From NCBI RefSeq assembly GCF_003056335.1, contig NZ_PYWA01000002.1, forward strand, positions 124,001-188,000: 64,000 nt of DNA, read 5' to 3'. Under the pieces are notes generated by a model. It worked only from the letters and a program-made list of their open reading frames with translations, made no database searches and was not told the DNA's origin. Source of the stretch: Paracoccus indicus. GTDB taxonomy: Bacteria > Pseudomonadota > Alphaproteobacteria > Rhodobacterales > Rhodobacteraceae. A program made the position numbers and the translations under genes. Below, piece after piece: positions 7,916-16,399 of the stretch; the stretch's first letter is position 1; the number at the start of each line of letters is the position of its first letter.

Positions 7916-8902
7916 TCAGGCCCCAGCCCGGACCCAACAGCTGACCTGCTGGCCGGGACGTATCGGTTCCAGCCGCGGGCGGTCGGTGGCGCAGCGGGCC
8001 TCGCGGATCGGGCAGCGGGTCACGAAGGGGCAGCCCTTGGGCGGGTCGATGGGGCTGGGCAGGTCGCCCTCCAGCAGGATCGTCCGGCGGTTTCGTTCGG
8101 CACGCGGATCGGGCTGGGGCACGGCCGAAAGCAGCGCCTGCGTATAGGGATGTTCCGGGCTGTCGAACAGGGTCTGCGTCTCGGCGATCTCGACCACATG
8201 GCCCAGGTACATGACCGCGATCCGATCGGCCAGATGCCGCACCACCGACAGATCGTGCGAGATGAACAGCAGCGCCAGCCCCAGGTCCTGCTGCAGCTTC
8301 AGCAGCAGGTTCAGGATCTGCGACTGGATCGAGACATCCAGCGCCGAGACGGGCTCGTCGCAGACGATCAGCTTGGGCTGATAGGCCAGTGCGCGGGCGA
8401 TCACCACCCGCTGCCGCTGCCCGCCCGACAGTTCATTCGGGAAACGGTCGCGCTGCGAGGGGTTCAGCCCGACCAGCGACATCACCTCGGCCACGCGGGC
8501 ACGGCGGTCGGCGGCAGGGACTCGCTGGATCGCCAGCGGCTCCTCGATGGATTGGCCGATGGTGCGCTTGGGGTTCAGCGCCGAGACGGGGTCCTGGAAG
8601 ACCACCTGCAGATCGCGCCACTGCGCGGCGCGTTCGGCCCGCGTCAGGCTGGCCATGTCGCGCCCCTCGAATTCGATCCGCCCCGAGGTTACCGGGTTCA
8701 GACCAAGGATGGCATTGCCGGTCGTCGATTTCCCGCAGCCCGATTCGCCCACGATGGCCAGCGTTTCCCCGGCCCTGACGTCGAAGGACACGCCATCGAC
8801 CGCCTTGACGACGGATTTCGATGCGCCGAACCCTTCGCCCGCGACGGGGAAATGCACCTTCAGGTCGGTGACGCGCAGCAGGGGTGTGATGTCCTCAGCC
8901 AT
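7916..8902 (-). CDS. Peptide/nickel-type ABC transporter ATP-binding protein (DppF-like)
   Basis: A 328-residue ATPase of the oligopeptide importer family. Walker A is GESGCGKST (about 53), the signature LSGGQRQRV (about 161) and Walker B VCDEPVSALD; the C-terminal oligopeptide-transporter extension carries HPYTQALL and the Cys pattern CPFVTRCPIREARC. That four-cysteine region may coordinate an Fe-S cluster, as shown for some Dpp/Opp ATPases. It is the last gene of the nine-gene run and overlaps the preceding ATPase by eight bases. Substrate is inferred from the enzymes of the operon, perhaps a gamma-glutamyl or amide compound. Confidence 0.88.
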   Translation of the reverse strand: MAEDITPLLRVTDLKVHFPVAGEGFGASKSVVKAVDGVSFDVRAGETLAIVGESGCGKSTTGNAILGLNPVTSGRIEFEGRDMASLTRAERAAQWRDLQVVFQDPVSALNPKRTIGQSIEEPLAIQRVPAADRRARVAEVMSLVGLNPSQRDRFPNELSGGQRQRVVIARALAYQPKLIVCDEPVSALDVSIQSQILNLLLKLQQDLGLALLFISHDLSVVRHLADRIAVMYLGHVVEIAETQTLFDSPEHPYTQALLSAVPQPDPRAERNRRTILLEGDLPSPIDPPKGCPFVTRCPIREARCATDRPRLEPIRPGQQVSCWVRAGA

Positions 8903-9875
8903 GATCGATCATCCCCGCAACCTTGTCGGAATGCCAGCAGGCCGCCAGATGGCCCGCCGCCTTGGGTTCCAGCGGCGGCGTCTGCAGGCAGGCGTCACCG
9001 GCCAGCGGACAGCGGGTGCGAAAGCGGCACCCTTGCGGCCAGTCGTCGTGATCGGGCACGGTGCCCGGGATCGAGAAGAGCGGCTGCTTCCGCGGGCTGT
9101 CCACCCGCGGGATCGTCGCCAGCAGCATGCGCGTATAGGGGTGGGCGGGGTTGTCGAACAGATCGTCGACATCCGCCTGCTCGACGATGCGGCCGCCGTA
9201 CATGACGCAGACCCGGTCGGCCAGCGAGGCGACCACCCCCAGATCATGGGTGATGAACAGGATCGAGGTCCCCGTCTGTTCGCGCAGGCGGCGCATCAGC
9301 TCCAGGATCTGCGCCTGGATCGTCACGTCCAGCGCCGTCGTCGGTTCATCCGCGATCAGCAGCTCGGGGCGGGCGATCAGCGCCGAGGCGATCATGACCC
9401 GCTGGCACATCCCGCCCGACAGTTGCGAGGGCAGTTGGCGGGCGCGCTTTTCGGGTTCCGGGATGCCCACGTCGCGCAGCATCTGGACGGCGCGCGACCA
9501 TGCGCTGCCGGCGTCGGCCTTGCCATGCGCCACCAGGCTTTCCCCGACCTGCGCGCCGACGCTCAGAAGCGGGTTCAGCGAGGCGACCGGTTCCTGGAAG
9601 ATCATGCTGATGCGCTGGCCACGCAGCCGTCGCATGGCGGCGTCGCTGGTATGCTCCAGCGGCGTCCCCGAGAGGGTGATCGTCCCGCCCGCATTGCGTA
9701 GCTTGCCCCCCAGCAGGCCCATGATGGAAAGGGCCGTCAGGCTTTTGCCCGACCCGCTTTCGCCGACCAGTGCCACGATCTGGCCGGGCTGGACCGTGAT
9801 GTCGACGCCGTCGATGACCTTATGCGGGCCGACCTGAACCTGCAGGCCGCTGATCTGCAGCGTGGGTTCAGTCAT
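8895..9875 (-). CDS. Peptide/nickel-type ABC transporter ATP-binding protein (DppD-like)
   Basis: A 326-residue partner ATPase. Walker A GESGSGKSL (about 38), signature LSGGMCQRV (about 155), Walker B IADEPTTALD and the C-terminal HPYTRMLL / CRFRTRCPLAGDAC extension are all visible. The Met-Cys in the signature loop is a mild variation on the usual MRQRV. With the DppF-like ATPase it should form a heterodimer on the two permeases encoded upstream in the same run. It overlaps the gamma-glutamyltransferase gene by eight bases, so the transporter ATPases and the enzyme are translated from one message. Confidence 0.88.
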   Translation of the reverse strand: MTEPTLQISGLQVQVGPHKVIDGVDITVQPGQIVALVGESGSGKSLTALSIMGLLGGKLRNAGGTITLSGTPLEHTSDAAMRRLRGQRISMIFQEPVASLNPLLSVGAQVGESLVAHGKADAGSAWSRAVQMLRDVGIPEPEKRARQLPSQLSGGMCQRVMIASALIARPELLIADEPTTALDVTIQAQILELMRRLREQTGTSILFITHDLGVVASLADRVCVMYGGRIVEQADVDDLFDNPAHPYTRMLLATIPRVDSPRKQPLFSIPGTVPDHDDWPQGCRFRTRCPLAGDACLQTPPLEPKAAGHLAACWHSDKVAGMIDHG

Positions 9876-11415
9876 GCGGCACCGCCGTTTCGCTGGCGCA
9901 GGCGGTCCAGGGGCTGACCGGATGGGCCATGCCGGTGCGCTGCCCCGTCGCCGGGTCCAGCATCACCGCCGAGGGGATCGAGAAGTTCACCGGATGCAGC
10001 CCGTTCGAGGCCATGCGCACCGGGTAATGCCGTCCCACGGCGGCGGCCACGCCATCTGCGGCGGCGGTGTCCACGACCACGGTCGGGGTGCTGGCGTCGA
10101 TGCGGGGCGCGTGGAAGGCATCCTCCAGCGTCATGCCGCGATCCAGCACATAGGAGACAAGCTGCGTGATCGCCGGAAAGATCTGGCGTCCCCCCGCCGC
10201 ACCGATGGCCATGACGGGCCGGTCGTCGCGGGTCAGGATCGTCGGGCACATATTGGCCAGCGGGCGGGCGTTCGGCGCGATCGAATTGGGCATGCCGGGG
10301 CGCGGGTCGAACCACATCATCCCGTTGTTCATCAGGATCCCCGAGGAGGGCAGCGTCACCTTGGACCCGAAGCGCGACAGCAGCGTGTTTGTCAGCGAGA
10401 CCATGTTCCCCGCCGCATCGACGACCGACAGATGGCTGGTGCAATCCTTGCCGCCGCGGCTTGCGTGGCCCATGGTCTTCAGCCGATCCTCATAGGCGGT
10501 GCGGATGGCGCGGGCATAGGCGGCGGCGGCCTCTGCCTCGGTCCCCAAGGGGGCTTCGCCGCGCAGGGTGGAAAAACATTCCAGCATGCTGGGGCCGCCG
10601 CAAAGCTCGGGCGGCACATGGACGTCATGCCCGGCATAGGCGGTGCTGGCCGCCGTCCCCCATATCGGTCGATAGCCCGCCAGATCGGCCGCCGTCAGCC
10701 GCGATCCGCCCGCCTGCAGGTCGCGGATCAGACCTTGGGCGACCTCGCCCTCATAGAAATCGCGGGCACCGGCCTTTGCCAGACGCCGCAGGGTGGCGGC
10801 CTTGGCAGGCATCGGGCAATAGGTCTGCGCCCCGCTGTTCAGCGGTTTGCCGTCGGGCAGGAACATGCTGGCCGAGGTCTGGAACTGCGCCAACCCCCGG
10901 GCGTCGATGGCAAGGCAGAGCGAGGTGAACCAATCGACCAGCATCCCGCGTTCGGCCAGCGTGATGGCGGGCTGCAGGGCGTCGTGCCAGGACAGCGTGC
11001 CGTGACGCTTTAGCGCTTCCGCAAGGCCCGCGATGGCGCCGGGGATGCAGATCGAACCATAGCCGATCAGGTTGCGGTCGTCCTTGACCGCCGGCCAGTC
11101 GAACCAGTCGCCATCCTTGCCGCCGACCAGCGGGTAATCCTCGGCGGTGAAGTCCTCTCCGGCGCGGACGTTGAAATCGAGGCTTTCCACCGGACCGCCT
11201 GCCGCATCGGCCCACAGCAGCAGCCCACCCCCGCCGATGCCGCTGAGCCAAGGCTCGACCACCGACAGCACCAGCGCCGCGACGACGGCGGCATCCATGG
11301 CGTTGCCGCCTTGGGCCAGGACGCGGGCGCCCGCCTCGGCGGCCTCGAAGTGCTGGCAGGCGATGATGCCGCGATCCGAGGCGACCTGCGGCTTGCGGAT
11401 GGTCCAGTTCTGCAT
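9868..11415 (-). CDS. Gamma-glutamyltransferase-family Ntn hydrolase, no signal peptide
   Basis: A 515-residue member of the GGT family. The catalytic N-terminal nucleophile of the small subunit is the Thr in GGKDCTSHLSVVDAAGN (about residue 345), preceded by an unusual Cys. GGNAMDAAVVAALVLSVVEP near residue 37 and the C-terminal SGIGGGG and AAGGRQIF motifs are family hallmarks. Classical GGT is periplasmic, but here the start MQNWTIRKPQVASDRG has no signal peptide, so the enzyme should be cytoplasmic and act on imported substrate. The ATG shares one base with the stop of the preceding gene. Gamma-glutamyl hydrolysis or amidase activity on a related N-acyl compound are both possible. Confidence 0.85.
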   Translation of the reverse strand: MQNWTIRKPQVASDRGIIACQHFEAAEAGARVLAQGGNAMDAAVVAALVLSVVEPWLSGIGGGGLLLWADAAGGPVESLDFNVRAGEDFTAEDYPLVGGKDGDWFDWPAVKDDRNLIGYGSICIPGAIAGLAEALKRHGTLSWHDALQPAITLAERGMLVDWFTSLCLAIDARGLAQFQTSASMFLPDGKPLNSGAQTYCPMPAKAATLRRLAKAGARDFYEGEVAQGLIRDLQAGGSRLTAADLAGYRPIWGTAASTAYAGHDVHVPPELCGGPSMLECFSTLRGEAPLGTEAEAAAAYARAIRTAYEDRLKTMGHASRGGKDCTSHLSVVDAAGNMVSLTNTLLSRFGSKVTLPSSGILMNNGMMWFDPRPGMPNSIAPNARPLANMCPTILTRDDRPVMAIGAAGGRQIFPAITQLVSYVLDRGMTLEDAFHAPRIDASTPTVVVDTAAADGVAAAVGRHYPVRMASNGLHPVNFSIPSAVMLDPATGQRTGMAHPVSPWTACASETAVPHD

Positions 11416-12305
11416 CACGCGTCCTTCCATGCGGGGTGGGTCAGCGGGCTTGCGGGAAGCGTGGCCTGCACCATGTCGCGGTCGGCCGCATGGGCACGGT
11501 GGTGGCCCGCCAGTTGTCCCGCCGTGGCGATCCAGATGTCGGGCGCACCCGCCACATGGGCCAGCAGCTTGTCCAGCATCTGCGCCCGCACGGCCTTGCC
11601 CGAAATCCAGTCGTGCACGGTCAGCATCATCAGCGTCCCGTAGCGCCTGCTGGCCTGCAACTCCTCGGTCCATGCGCGCATGACGGCATCGGTGCCAAGG
11701 GGCGGTGCCATGTCGCCGCCGCCGCCCAAAAACTTGAAGAAGATCGCGTCATCGGTGGCCCAGCTGACAGGAACCTCGGTCACGCCATCGACGGAATGGG
11801 GTGTTTCCAGCCCCATCAGTGAGGAATCGTAAAGCCCCAGCCTGCGGCATTCGGCCAGCATATGGGGCGTCATCTCCCATGCGGGGGACCGGAAGCCGCG
11901 CGGGGCTTGCCCGGTCTGATCCTTGAACAGCTGGATCGAGGCCTCGAGCGCATGGGTGAACTGATCGTCCGACACTTGGGCGACCAATTCGTGGAAATAG
12001 CCGTGCAACCCGACCTCGTGCCCGGCATCCAGAAGGGCGGGCAGCATCCAGGGGTGGGCCTCGGCGACGATGGCGGGGACGAAGAAGCTGCCCTTGATGC
12101 CATGCGACGCCAGAAGCGAGGCGATGCGCGGCAGGCCGACGCGCGGGCCGAAGCTGCGCTGTTCGTGATGGCCCAGCAGGTTAGGCACCCGGTCCCGGTT
12201 CGCCCAGAGCCAGGGCGCATGGGCATCGACATCGACCGAAAAGCAGAAGGCCGATGTCTTACCTTCGGGCCAGGGATAGGCGGGTGCGGGTGCCAGTCCG
12301 GTCAT
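11415..12305 (-). CDS. Polysaccharide-deacetylase-fold hydrolase (PuuE / amidase-like)
   Basis: A 296-residue NodB-fold protein. The metal-binding Asp pair is in FCFSVDVDAHAP (about residues 20-31), the HxxxH-type motif is HEVGLHGYFHE (about 105-115), and FRSPAWEMT forms a conserved loop. The long insert and overall length match the PuuE-type allantoinase or cyclic imide hydrolase group rather than chitin or peptidoglycan deacetylases, and there is no signal peptide. In this operon it may open or deacylate an imported amide. It is coupled to the SDR gene upstream (ATGA) and to GGT downstream (TGATG). Confidence 0.78.
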   Translation of the reverse strand: MTGLAPAPAYPWPEGKTSAFCFSVDVDAHAPWLWANRDRVPNLLGHHEQRSFGPRVGLPRIASLLASHGIKGSFFVPAIVAEAHPWMLPALLDAGHEVGLHGYFHELVAQVSDDQFTHALEASIQLFKDQTGQAPRGFRSPAWEMTPHMLAECRRLGLYDSSLMGLETPHSVDGVTEVPVSWATDDAIFFKFLGGGGDMAPPLGTDAVMRAWTEELQASRRYGTLMMLTVHDWISGKAVRAQMLDKLLAHVAGAPDIWIATAGQLAGHHRAHAADRDMVQATLPASPLTHPAWKDA

Positions 12306-13090
12306 AGCGGCGTCTTCTTTTCCTGAAAGACATCGAGGGTTCCGATCGAGTTGCCGCCATCCACCGTCAGCGTGGTTCCCGTGACATAGCTGGCGAAATC
12401 GCTGGCCAGATACAGGGCGGCAGGGCCGATATCATCCATGCTGGTGGTGCGCCCCAGGGGAATGGCGCGGGTCACGCGGTCGATATGTTCCTGTGTCAAT
12501 CTGCTGACCGAGGATCCGGCGCTGAAACCCGGCTCCAGCGCGTTCACGCGGATGCCGAATTGCGCCAGTTCCTGCGCCATCCCCTTGGTCAGCCGGTCCA
12601 GCGAGGTCTTCGAGATGCAATAGGCCGCCGCCGTCAGACGCATCTTGCGCGAGGCGCCCGATCCGATGTTGACGAAGCTGCCCTTGCGCCCCTCTGCGAT
12701 CATCAGCTTGGCAAAGCCCTGCATCAGCACGAAGGGCGCGCGGAAGTTCACGTCCATCATGCGGTCCCAATCCTCGATCTGCATGTCCAGCAGGAACTGG
12801 CTGGGATAGATCGCGGCGTTGTTGATCAGGATGTCGGGCGCGCCCCATGCCCGCCCGACCGCCGCGATCAGCGCCTGCATGTCGGGGGTCGAGGTCAGAT
12901 CCGCCGCCACCGCGATGGACCCGGGCGCATCCAGTTCGTTCAGCAGCGCGTCCAGCGCGCCCTGGTCGCGGTCGGTCACGCAGACCTTCGCACCCGCCGC
13001 CGCGAAGGTCTGCGCAAGGCCGCGCCCGAACAGGCCCGCCGCCCCCGTGATCACGACACCCTTGCCGTGGAAATGATCCTTGAAATCCAT
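12302..13090 (-). CDS. Short-chain dehydrogenase/reductase
   Basis: A 262-residue classical SDR. The cofactor motif is GAAGLFGRGLAQ (about residues 16-27), the active-site catalytic residues are the Ser in IGSGAS (about 144) and the YCISK pair (about 157-161), and NNAAIYP is the conserved Asn motif. An Asp follows the second beta strand (VCVTDRDQGAL), which favours NAD over NADP. It overlaps the deacetylase-fold gene by four bases and starts seven bases after the second permease stop. Substrate unknown; likely oxidises a hydroxyl on the compound brought in by this operon. Confidence 0.85.
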   Translation of the reverse strand: MDFKDHFHGKGVVITGAAGLFGRGLAQTFAAAGAKVCVTDRDQGALDALLNELDAPGSIAVAADLTSTPDMQALIAAVGRAWGAPDILINNAAIYPSQFLLDMQIEDWDRMMDVNFRAPFVLMQGFAKLMIAEGRKGSFVNIGSGASRKMRLTAAAYCISKTSLDRLTKGMAQELAQFGIRVNALEPGFSAGSSVSRLTQEHIDRVTRAIPLGRTTSMDDIGPAALYLASDFASYVTGTTLTVDGGNSIGTLDVFQEKKTPL

Positions 13091-13097
13091 GATCCGC

Positions 13098-13961
13098 CTA
13101 ACGTGTTTTCGGGTTGAGATATTCGCTGAGGCGGTCGCCGATCAGGTTCACCGACAGCACAAGAAGAAACAGGCAGACGCCGGGAAAGGTCGCGATCCAC
13201 CAGGCGCTGGTGACATAGTTGCGCCCGACGCTGAGCGTCGCGCCCCAGCTGGGGGTCGGGGGCTGCACGCCGAGGCCGAGGAACGACAGCCCCGCCTCGA
13301 ACAGGACCATCAGCCCGAATTCCAGCGTGGCGATGACGGCCATGGCGGCGATGATGTTGGGCAGGATGTGGCGCAGCAGGACGCGCGGCCAGGACGCCCC
13401 CATGGCGCGGGCCAGCCGGACATAGGGCATGCCCGCCACCGACAGCGTCTGGCCATAGGCCACGCGCGCATAGCGGGGCCAGCGGGTCAGGGCCAGCACA
13501 AGAATGACGTTGACGAAGCCCGGTCCCAGCACTGCGACCGTGATGATGGCCAGCAGGATCGCAGGGATCGACAGGAAGATGTCGACCAGCCGCATGATCA
13601 CCGTCTCGGTCCAGCCGCGCAGGTATCCCGCCGCCATGCCAAGGGTCGTGCCGACCACGCCCGACAGCACCACCGACAAGAGCGCCACCGACAGCGACAC
13701 CCGTGCGCCATAGATGATGCGGCTTAACAGATCGCGCCCCAGCTCGTCCGAGCCCAGCAGATAGAGCGTGCCGCGCGCCTCGGTTCCCGGCGCCTTCAGT
13801 CGGCCCATCAGGTTCTGCGAATTGGGGTCGTTCGGCGCGATCAGCGGCGCGAAGATCGCGATCAGCACCAGACCCAGCAGGATCAGCGAGAAGGGCCCCG
13901 CGATGCGATAGAGCTTGGCGATGCGCGAACCGACATGGTGCGGTGTTGCAGCAAGGGTCAT
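13098..13961 (-). CDS. Peptide-type ABC transporter permease (DppC-like)
   Basis: A 287-residue inner-membrane permease with six hydrophobic segments. The N-terminal OppC segment holds APLIAPNDPNSQNLMGRLKAP and LGSDELGRDLLSRIIYGARVS, both typical of DppC/OppC, and the cytoplasmic EAA-like loop is VRLARAMGASWPRVLLRHILPN. The start was placed at ATG 13961, which overlaps the DppB-like stop in an ATGA; the longer frame upstream lies in another frame of that gene. It pairs with the DppB-like permease. Confidence 0.9.
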   Translation of the reverse strand: MTLAATPHHVGSRIAKLYRIAGPFSLILLGLVLIAIFAPLIAPNDPNSQNLMGRLKAPGTEARGTLYLLGSDELGRDLLSRIIYGARVSLSVALLSVVLSGVVGTTLGMAAGYLRGWTETVIMRLVDIFLSIPAILLAIITVAVLGPGFVNVILVLALTRWPRYARVAYGQTLSVAGMPYVRLARAMGASWPRVLLRHILPNIIAAMAVIATLEFGLMVLFEAGLSFLGLGVQPPTPSWGATLSVGRNYVTSAWWIATFPGVCLFLLVLSVNLIGDRLSEYLNPKTR

Positions 13962-14887
13962 GGGCGCGATCCCCCCAGCCTGATGCGCGGATCGACGACG
14001 GTATAGAGCACGTCGGCGGCGAAATTCACCGCGATGGTGACGAAGGCGCCCAGCAGCACGACGCCCTGCACGACGACGAAGTCGCGGCTGACGATGGCCT
14101 CGACCGTCAGCTGGCCGAGGCCCGGCCAGGCAAAGACGGTTTCCACGATCACCGCGCCCGCCAGCAGCTGCGAGATCTCTAGCGCGGTGACGCTGATGAC
14201 GGGGATGACCGAATTGCGCAGCAGGTGATGCGTGACCAACCGCCCCGTGCCGACGCCGCGGGCACGGGCGCTGCGGATGTAATCCTTGGAAAGTTCGTCC
14301 AGCACCGCGCTGCGGGCGATGCGGGCATAGGTCGCCATCGACAGCAGGCCAAGCGCGATGGACGGCATGATCAGATGTTGCAACGACCCCGCCCCCGAGG
14401 GCGGCAGCCAGCCAAGCCAGACGCCGAAGACCATGATCATCATGATCCCGCTCCAGAAGGTCGGCATGCTCTGGGCGGCCAGCACCAGCCCCATCAACAC
14501 GCGGGTGACGGCGAAGCGGCGGCCAAGCGCCAGGATCAGCCCGACGGGCAGGCCGATCACCAGCGCCACGATCAGCGCGCCCCCCGCCAGTTGCAGCGTA
14601 TAGGGCAGCCGCGAGGCGATGATCGTCGTCACCTTGACGTTCTGCACGAAGGACCGGCCCAGGTCGAAATGGGTCATGTCCCACAGGAAGCGCCCGTATT
14701 GGACCAGCAAAGGCTGGTCCAAGCCAAGCGTGCGGCGCATCGCCTCGATATCGGCCTGGGTCGCGTTTTCCGGGACCAGCAGATAGGTCGGATCGCCGGT
14801 CAGACGCTGGATGAAGAACACCAGCGTCATGACCCCGAACAGCGCGATCAGCGCCTGGCCGATCCGTTTGACGATGAACAGCTGCAT
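13958..14887 (-). CDS. Peptide-type ABC transporter permease (DppB-like)
   Basis: A 309-residue permease. It starts MQLFIVKRIGQALIALFGVM with a first transmembrane segment followed by the family LTGDPTYLLVPENATQADIEAMRRTLGLDQPLLVQYGRF region. The EAA-like loop RSAVLDELSKDYIRSARARG is near residue 210, and FAWPGLGQL is a conserved DppB motif near 250. It begins nine bases after the solute-binding protein stop. Together with the DppC-like partner it forms the channel of a peptide/opine/glutathione-type importer. Confidence 0.9.
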   Translation of the reverse strand: MQLFIVKRIGQALIALFGVMTLVFFIQRLTGDPTYLLVPENATQADIEAMRRTLGLDQPLLVQYGRFLWDMTHFDLGRSFVQNVKVTTIIASRLPYTLQLAGGALIVALVIGLPVGLILALGRRFAVTRVLMGLVLAAQSMPTFWSGIMMIMVFGVWLGWLPPSGAGSLQHLIMPSIALGLLSMATYARIARSAVLDELSKDYIRSARARGVGTGRLVTHHLLRNSVIPVISVTALEISQLLAGAVIVETVFAWPGLGQLTVEAIVSRDFVVVQGVVLLGAFVTIAVNFAADVLYTVVDPRIRLGGSRP

Positions 14888-14896
14888 GGGGCGGCC

Positions 14897-16399
14897 TTAC
14901 TCGGACCAGGTCATGCGGTTCAGGAACAGGCTCTCGTTCGCGGTCGGCGTCCACTCCAGCTTGTCCGATGCGCCATAAAGCGCGACGGCCTGATACAGCG
15001 GCAGGATATAGCGCTGATCCTCCATCCGGGTCTGGATCTGGCGATAGGCGTCCATGCGCTGGTCTTCATCCAGCGTGCCGCGTGCCTTTTCCAGCAGCGC
15101 GTCGATCTCGGGGTCGTCGACCCGCGACCAGCTGGAGGTCGAATGCAGCAGCGGGAAGATCACCCCGTCCACGTCCTGACAGGCGCAGGACCAGCGGCCG
15201 AAGCCCAGGATCGGGCGCTTGCTGCGGTCCTCCTGGCGGCTGTCGCCCAGATAGGTCGCCATGTCCACCATGTCGATCGATGCGTTGAAGCCCGCCTCGG
15301 ACAGCATCTGCTGAAGGGCCTGGACGATGCGCTGGTCGAAGACCGGGGCGGTCTTGATGACCATCGGTTCCTGTCCCGCCTCGCCCTTGGCCTCGACGAT
15401 CTCGCGGGCGGCTTCGGGGTCATAGGGGATGGGCGCGACGTCGGGGATATATCCGAAATGCGCGGGCGTCGCCATCTGGTCCACGACCTGTTCGCCGCCG
15501 CCCAGGATGCCCGCCACGATGCCTTCGCGGTCGATGGCCATGGCCACGGCCTTGCGCATTTCCGGATCGTCCAGCGGCGCGCGCTGCGTGTTCAGCCCCA
15601 TGAAGCCGATGCGTTCGGTGGGTGCCGACAGCACCTTGACGCCCGACGCCGATTGCAGCTGCATCACCTGGTCGCTGTCCAGCGAGACGACCAGATCGGC
15701 CGTCCCCGCCCGCAGGTTCGCCACCCGGGTCGAGGCATCGGGCACCGCCTTGAAGGCCACCTGTTCGAACGGCCCCTTGTCGCCCCAATAGTCGGGATTG
15801 ACGTCCAGGATCACCTCGACCCCGCGGCGCAGGCTGCCGAACTTGTAGGGGCCGCTGCCGACGGGGGCCTCGTTGAAGGCCTCATCGCCGACTTCCTCGA
15901 CCACATGCTGCGGCACGATGGACAGGTTCACCAATTGCGCCAGCAACACCGGATAGGGGCTGGCGGTGGTCAGCACCACCGTCCGGTCATCCTTGGCCAC
16001 CGCATCGGTGATCGAGTTGAACTGACCCAGCTGCGGGCTGCCCAGTTCCGGATCGGTGATGCGCTTGACCGAGAACGCCACATCCTTGGCGGTCAGGGGC
16101 GTACCGTCGTGGAAGGTGATACCCTCGCGGATGGTCATCTGCAGTTCGGTATCCGACAGCTGTTCCCAGCTTTCCGCCACCTGCGGCACGATCTTGCCGT
16201 CATTGTCGCGCGTGACCAGATTGTCGAAGATGTTGCGATAGACGTAATAGCTGTCGGGGTTCCACTGCATGTGCGGATCCAGCGACGAGGGCTCGTTCAC
16301 AAGATCGACCGTGAAATCGACGGCCAGCGCCGGAACGGCGGCGGCAAGGCTCAGCGTCAGCGCGGTTGCGGCCCGCGCCATGGTTATGCGGAATGTCAT
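14897..16399 (-). CDS. Family 5 extracellular solute-binding protein (DppA-like)
   Basis: A 500-residue periplasmic binding protein. The N-terminus has a Sec signal ending VPALAVDFTVDL, and the SBP_bac_5 signature is in the region EPSSLDPHMQWNPDSYYVYRN with a later ITFHDGTPLTAKDVAFS. Length and motifs match the Dpp/Opp/Nik/glutathione family. It overlaps the GntR gene by four bases (ATGA) and is the second gene of the operon. Which compound it binds is unknown; association with GGT suggests a gamma-glutamyl peptide or a similarly linked amide. Confidence 0.88.
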   Translation of the reverse strand: MTFRITMARAATALTLSLAAAVPALAVDFTVDLVNEPSSLDPHMQWNPDSYYVYRNIFDNLVTRDNDGKIVPQVAESWEQLSDTELQMTIREGITFHDGTPLTAKDVAFSVKRITDPELGSPQLGQFNSITDAVAKDDRTVVLTTASPYPVLLAQLVNLSIVPQHVVEEVGDEAFNEAPVGSGPYKFGSLRRGVEVILDVNPDYWGDKGPFEQVAFKAVPDASTRVANLRAGTADLVVSLDSDQVMQLQSASGVKVLSAPTERIGFMGLNTQRAPLDDPEMRKAVAMAIDREGIVAGILGGGEQVVDQMATPAHFGYIPDVAPIPYDPEAAREIVEAKGEAGQEPMVIKTAPVFDQRIVQALQQMLSEAGFNASIDMVDMATYLGDSRQEDRSKRPILGFGRWSCACQDVDGVIFPLLHSTSSWSRVDDPEIDALLEKARGTLDEDQRMDAYRQIQTRMEDQRYILPLYQAVALYGASDKLEWTPTANESLFLNRMTWSE

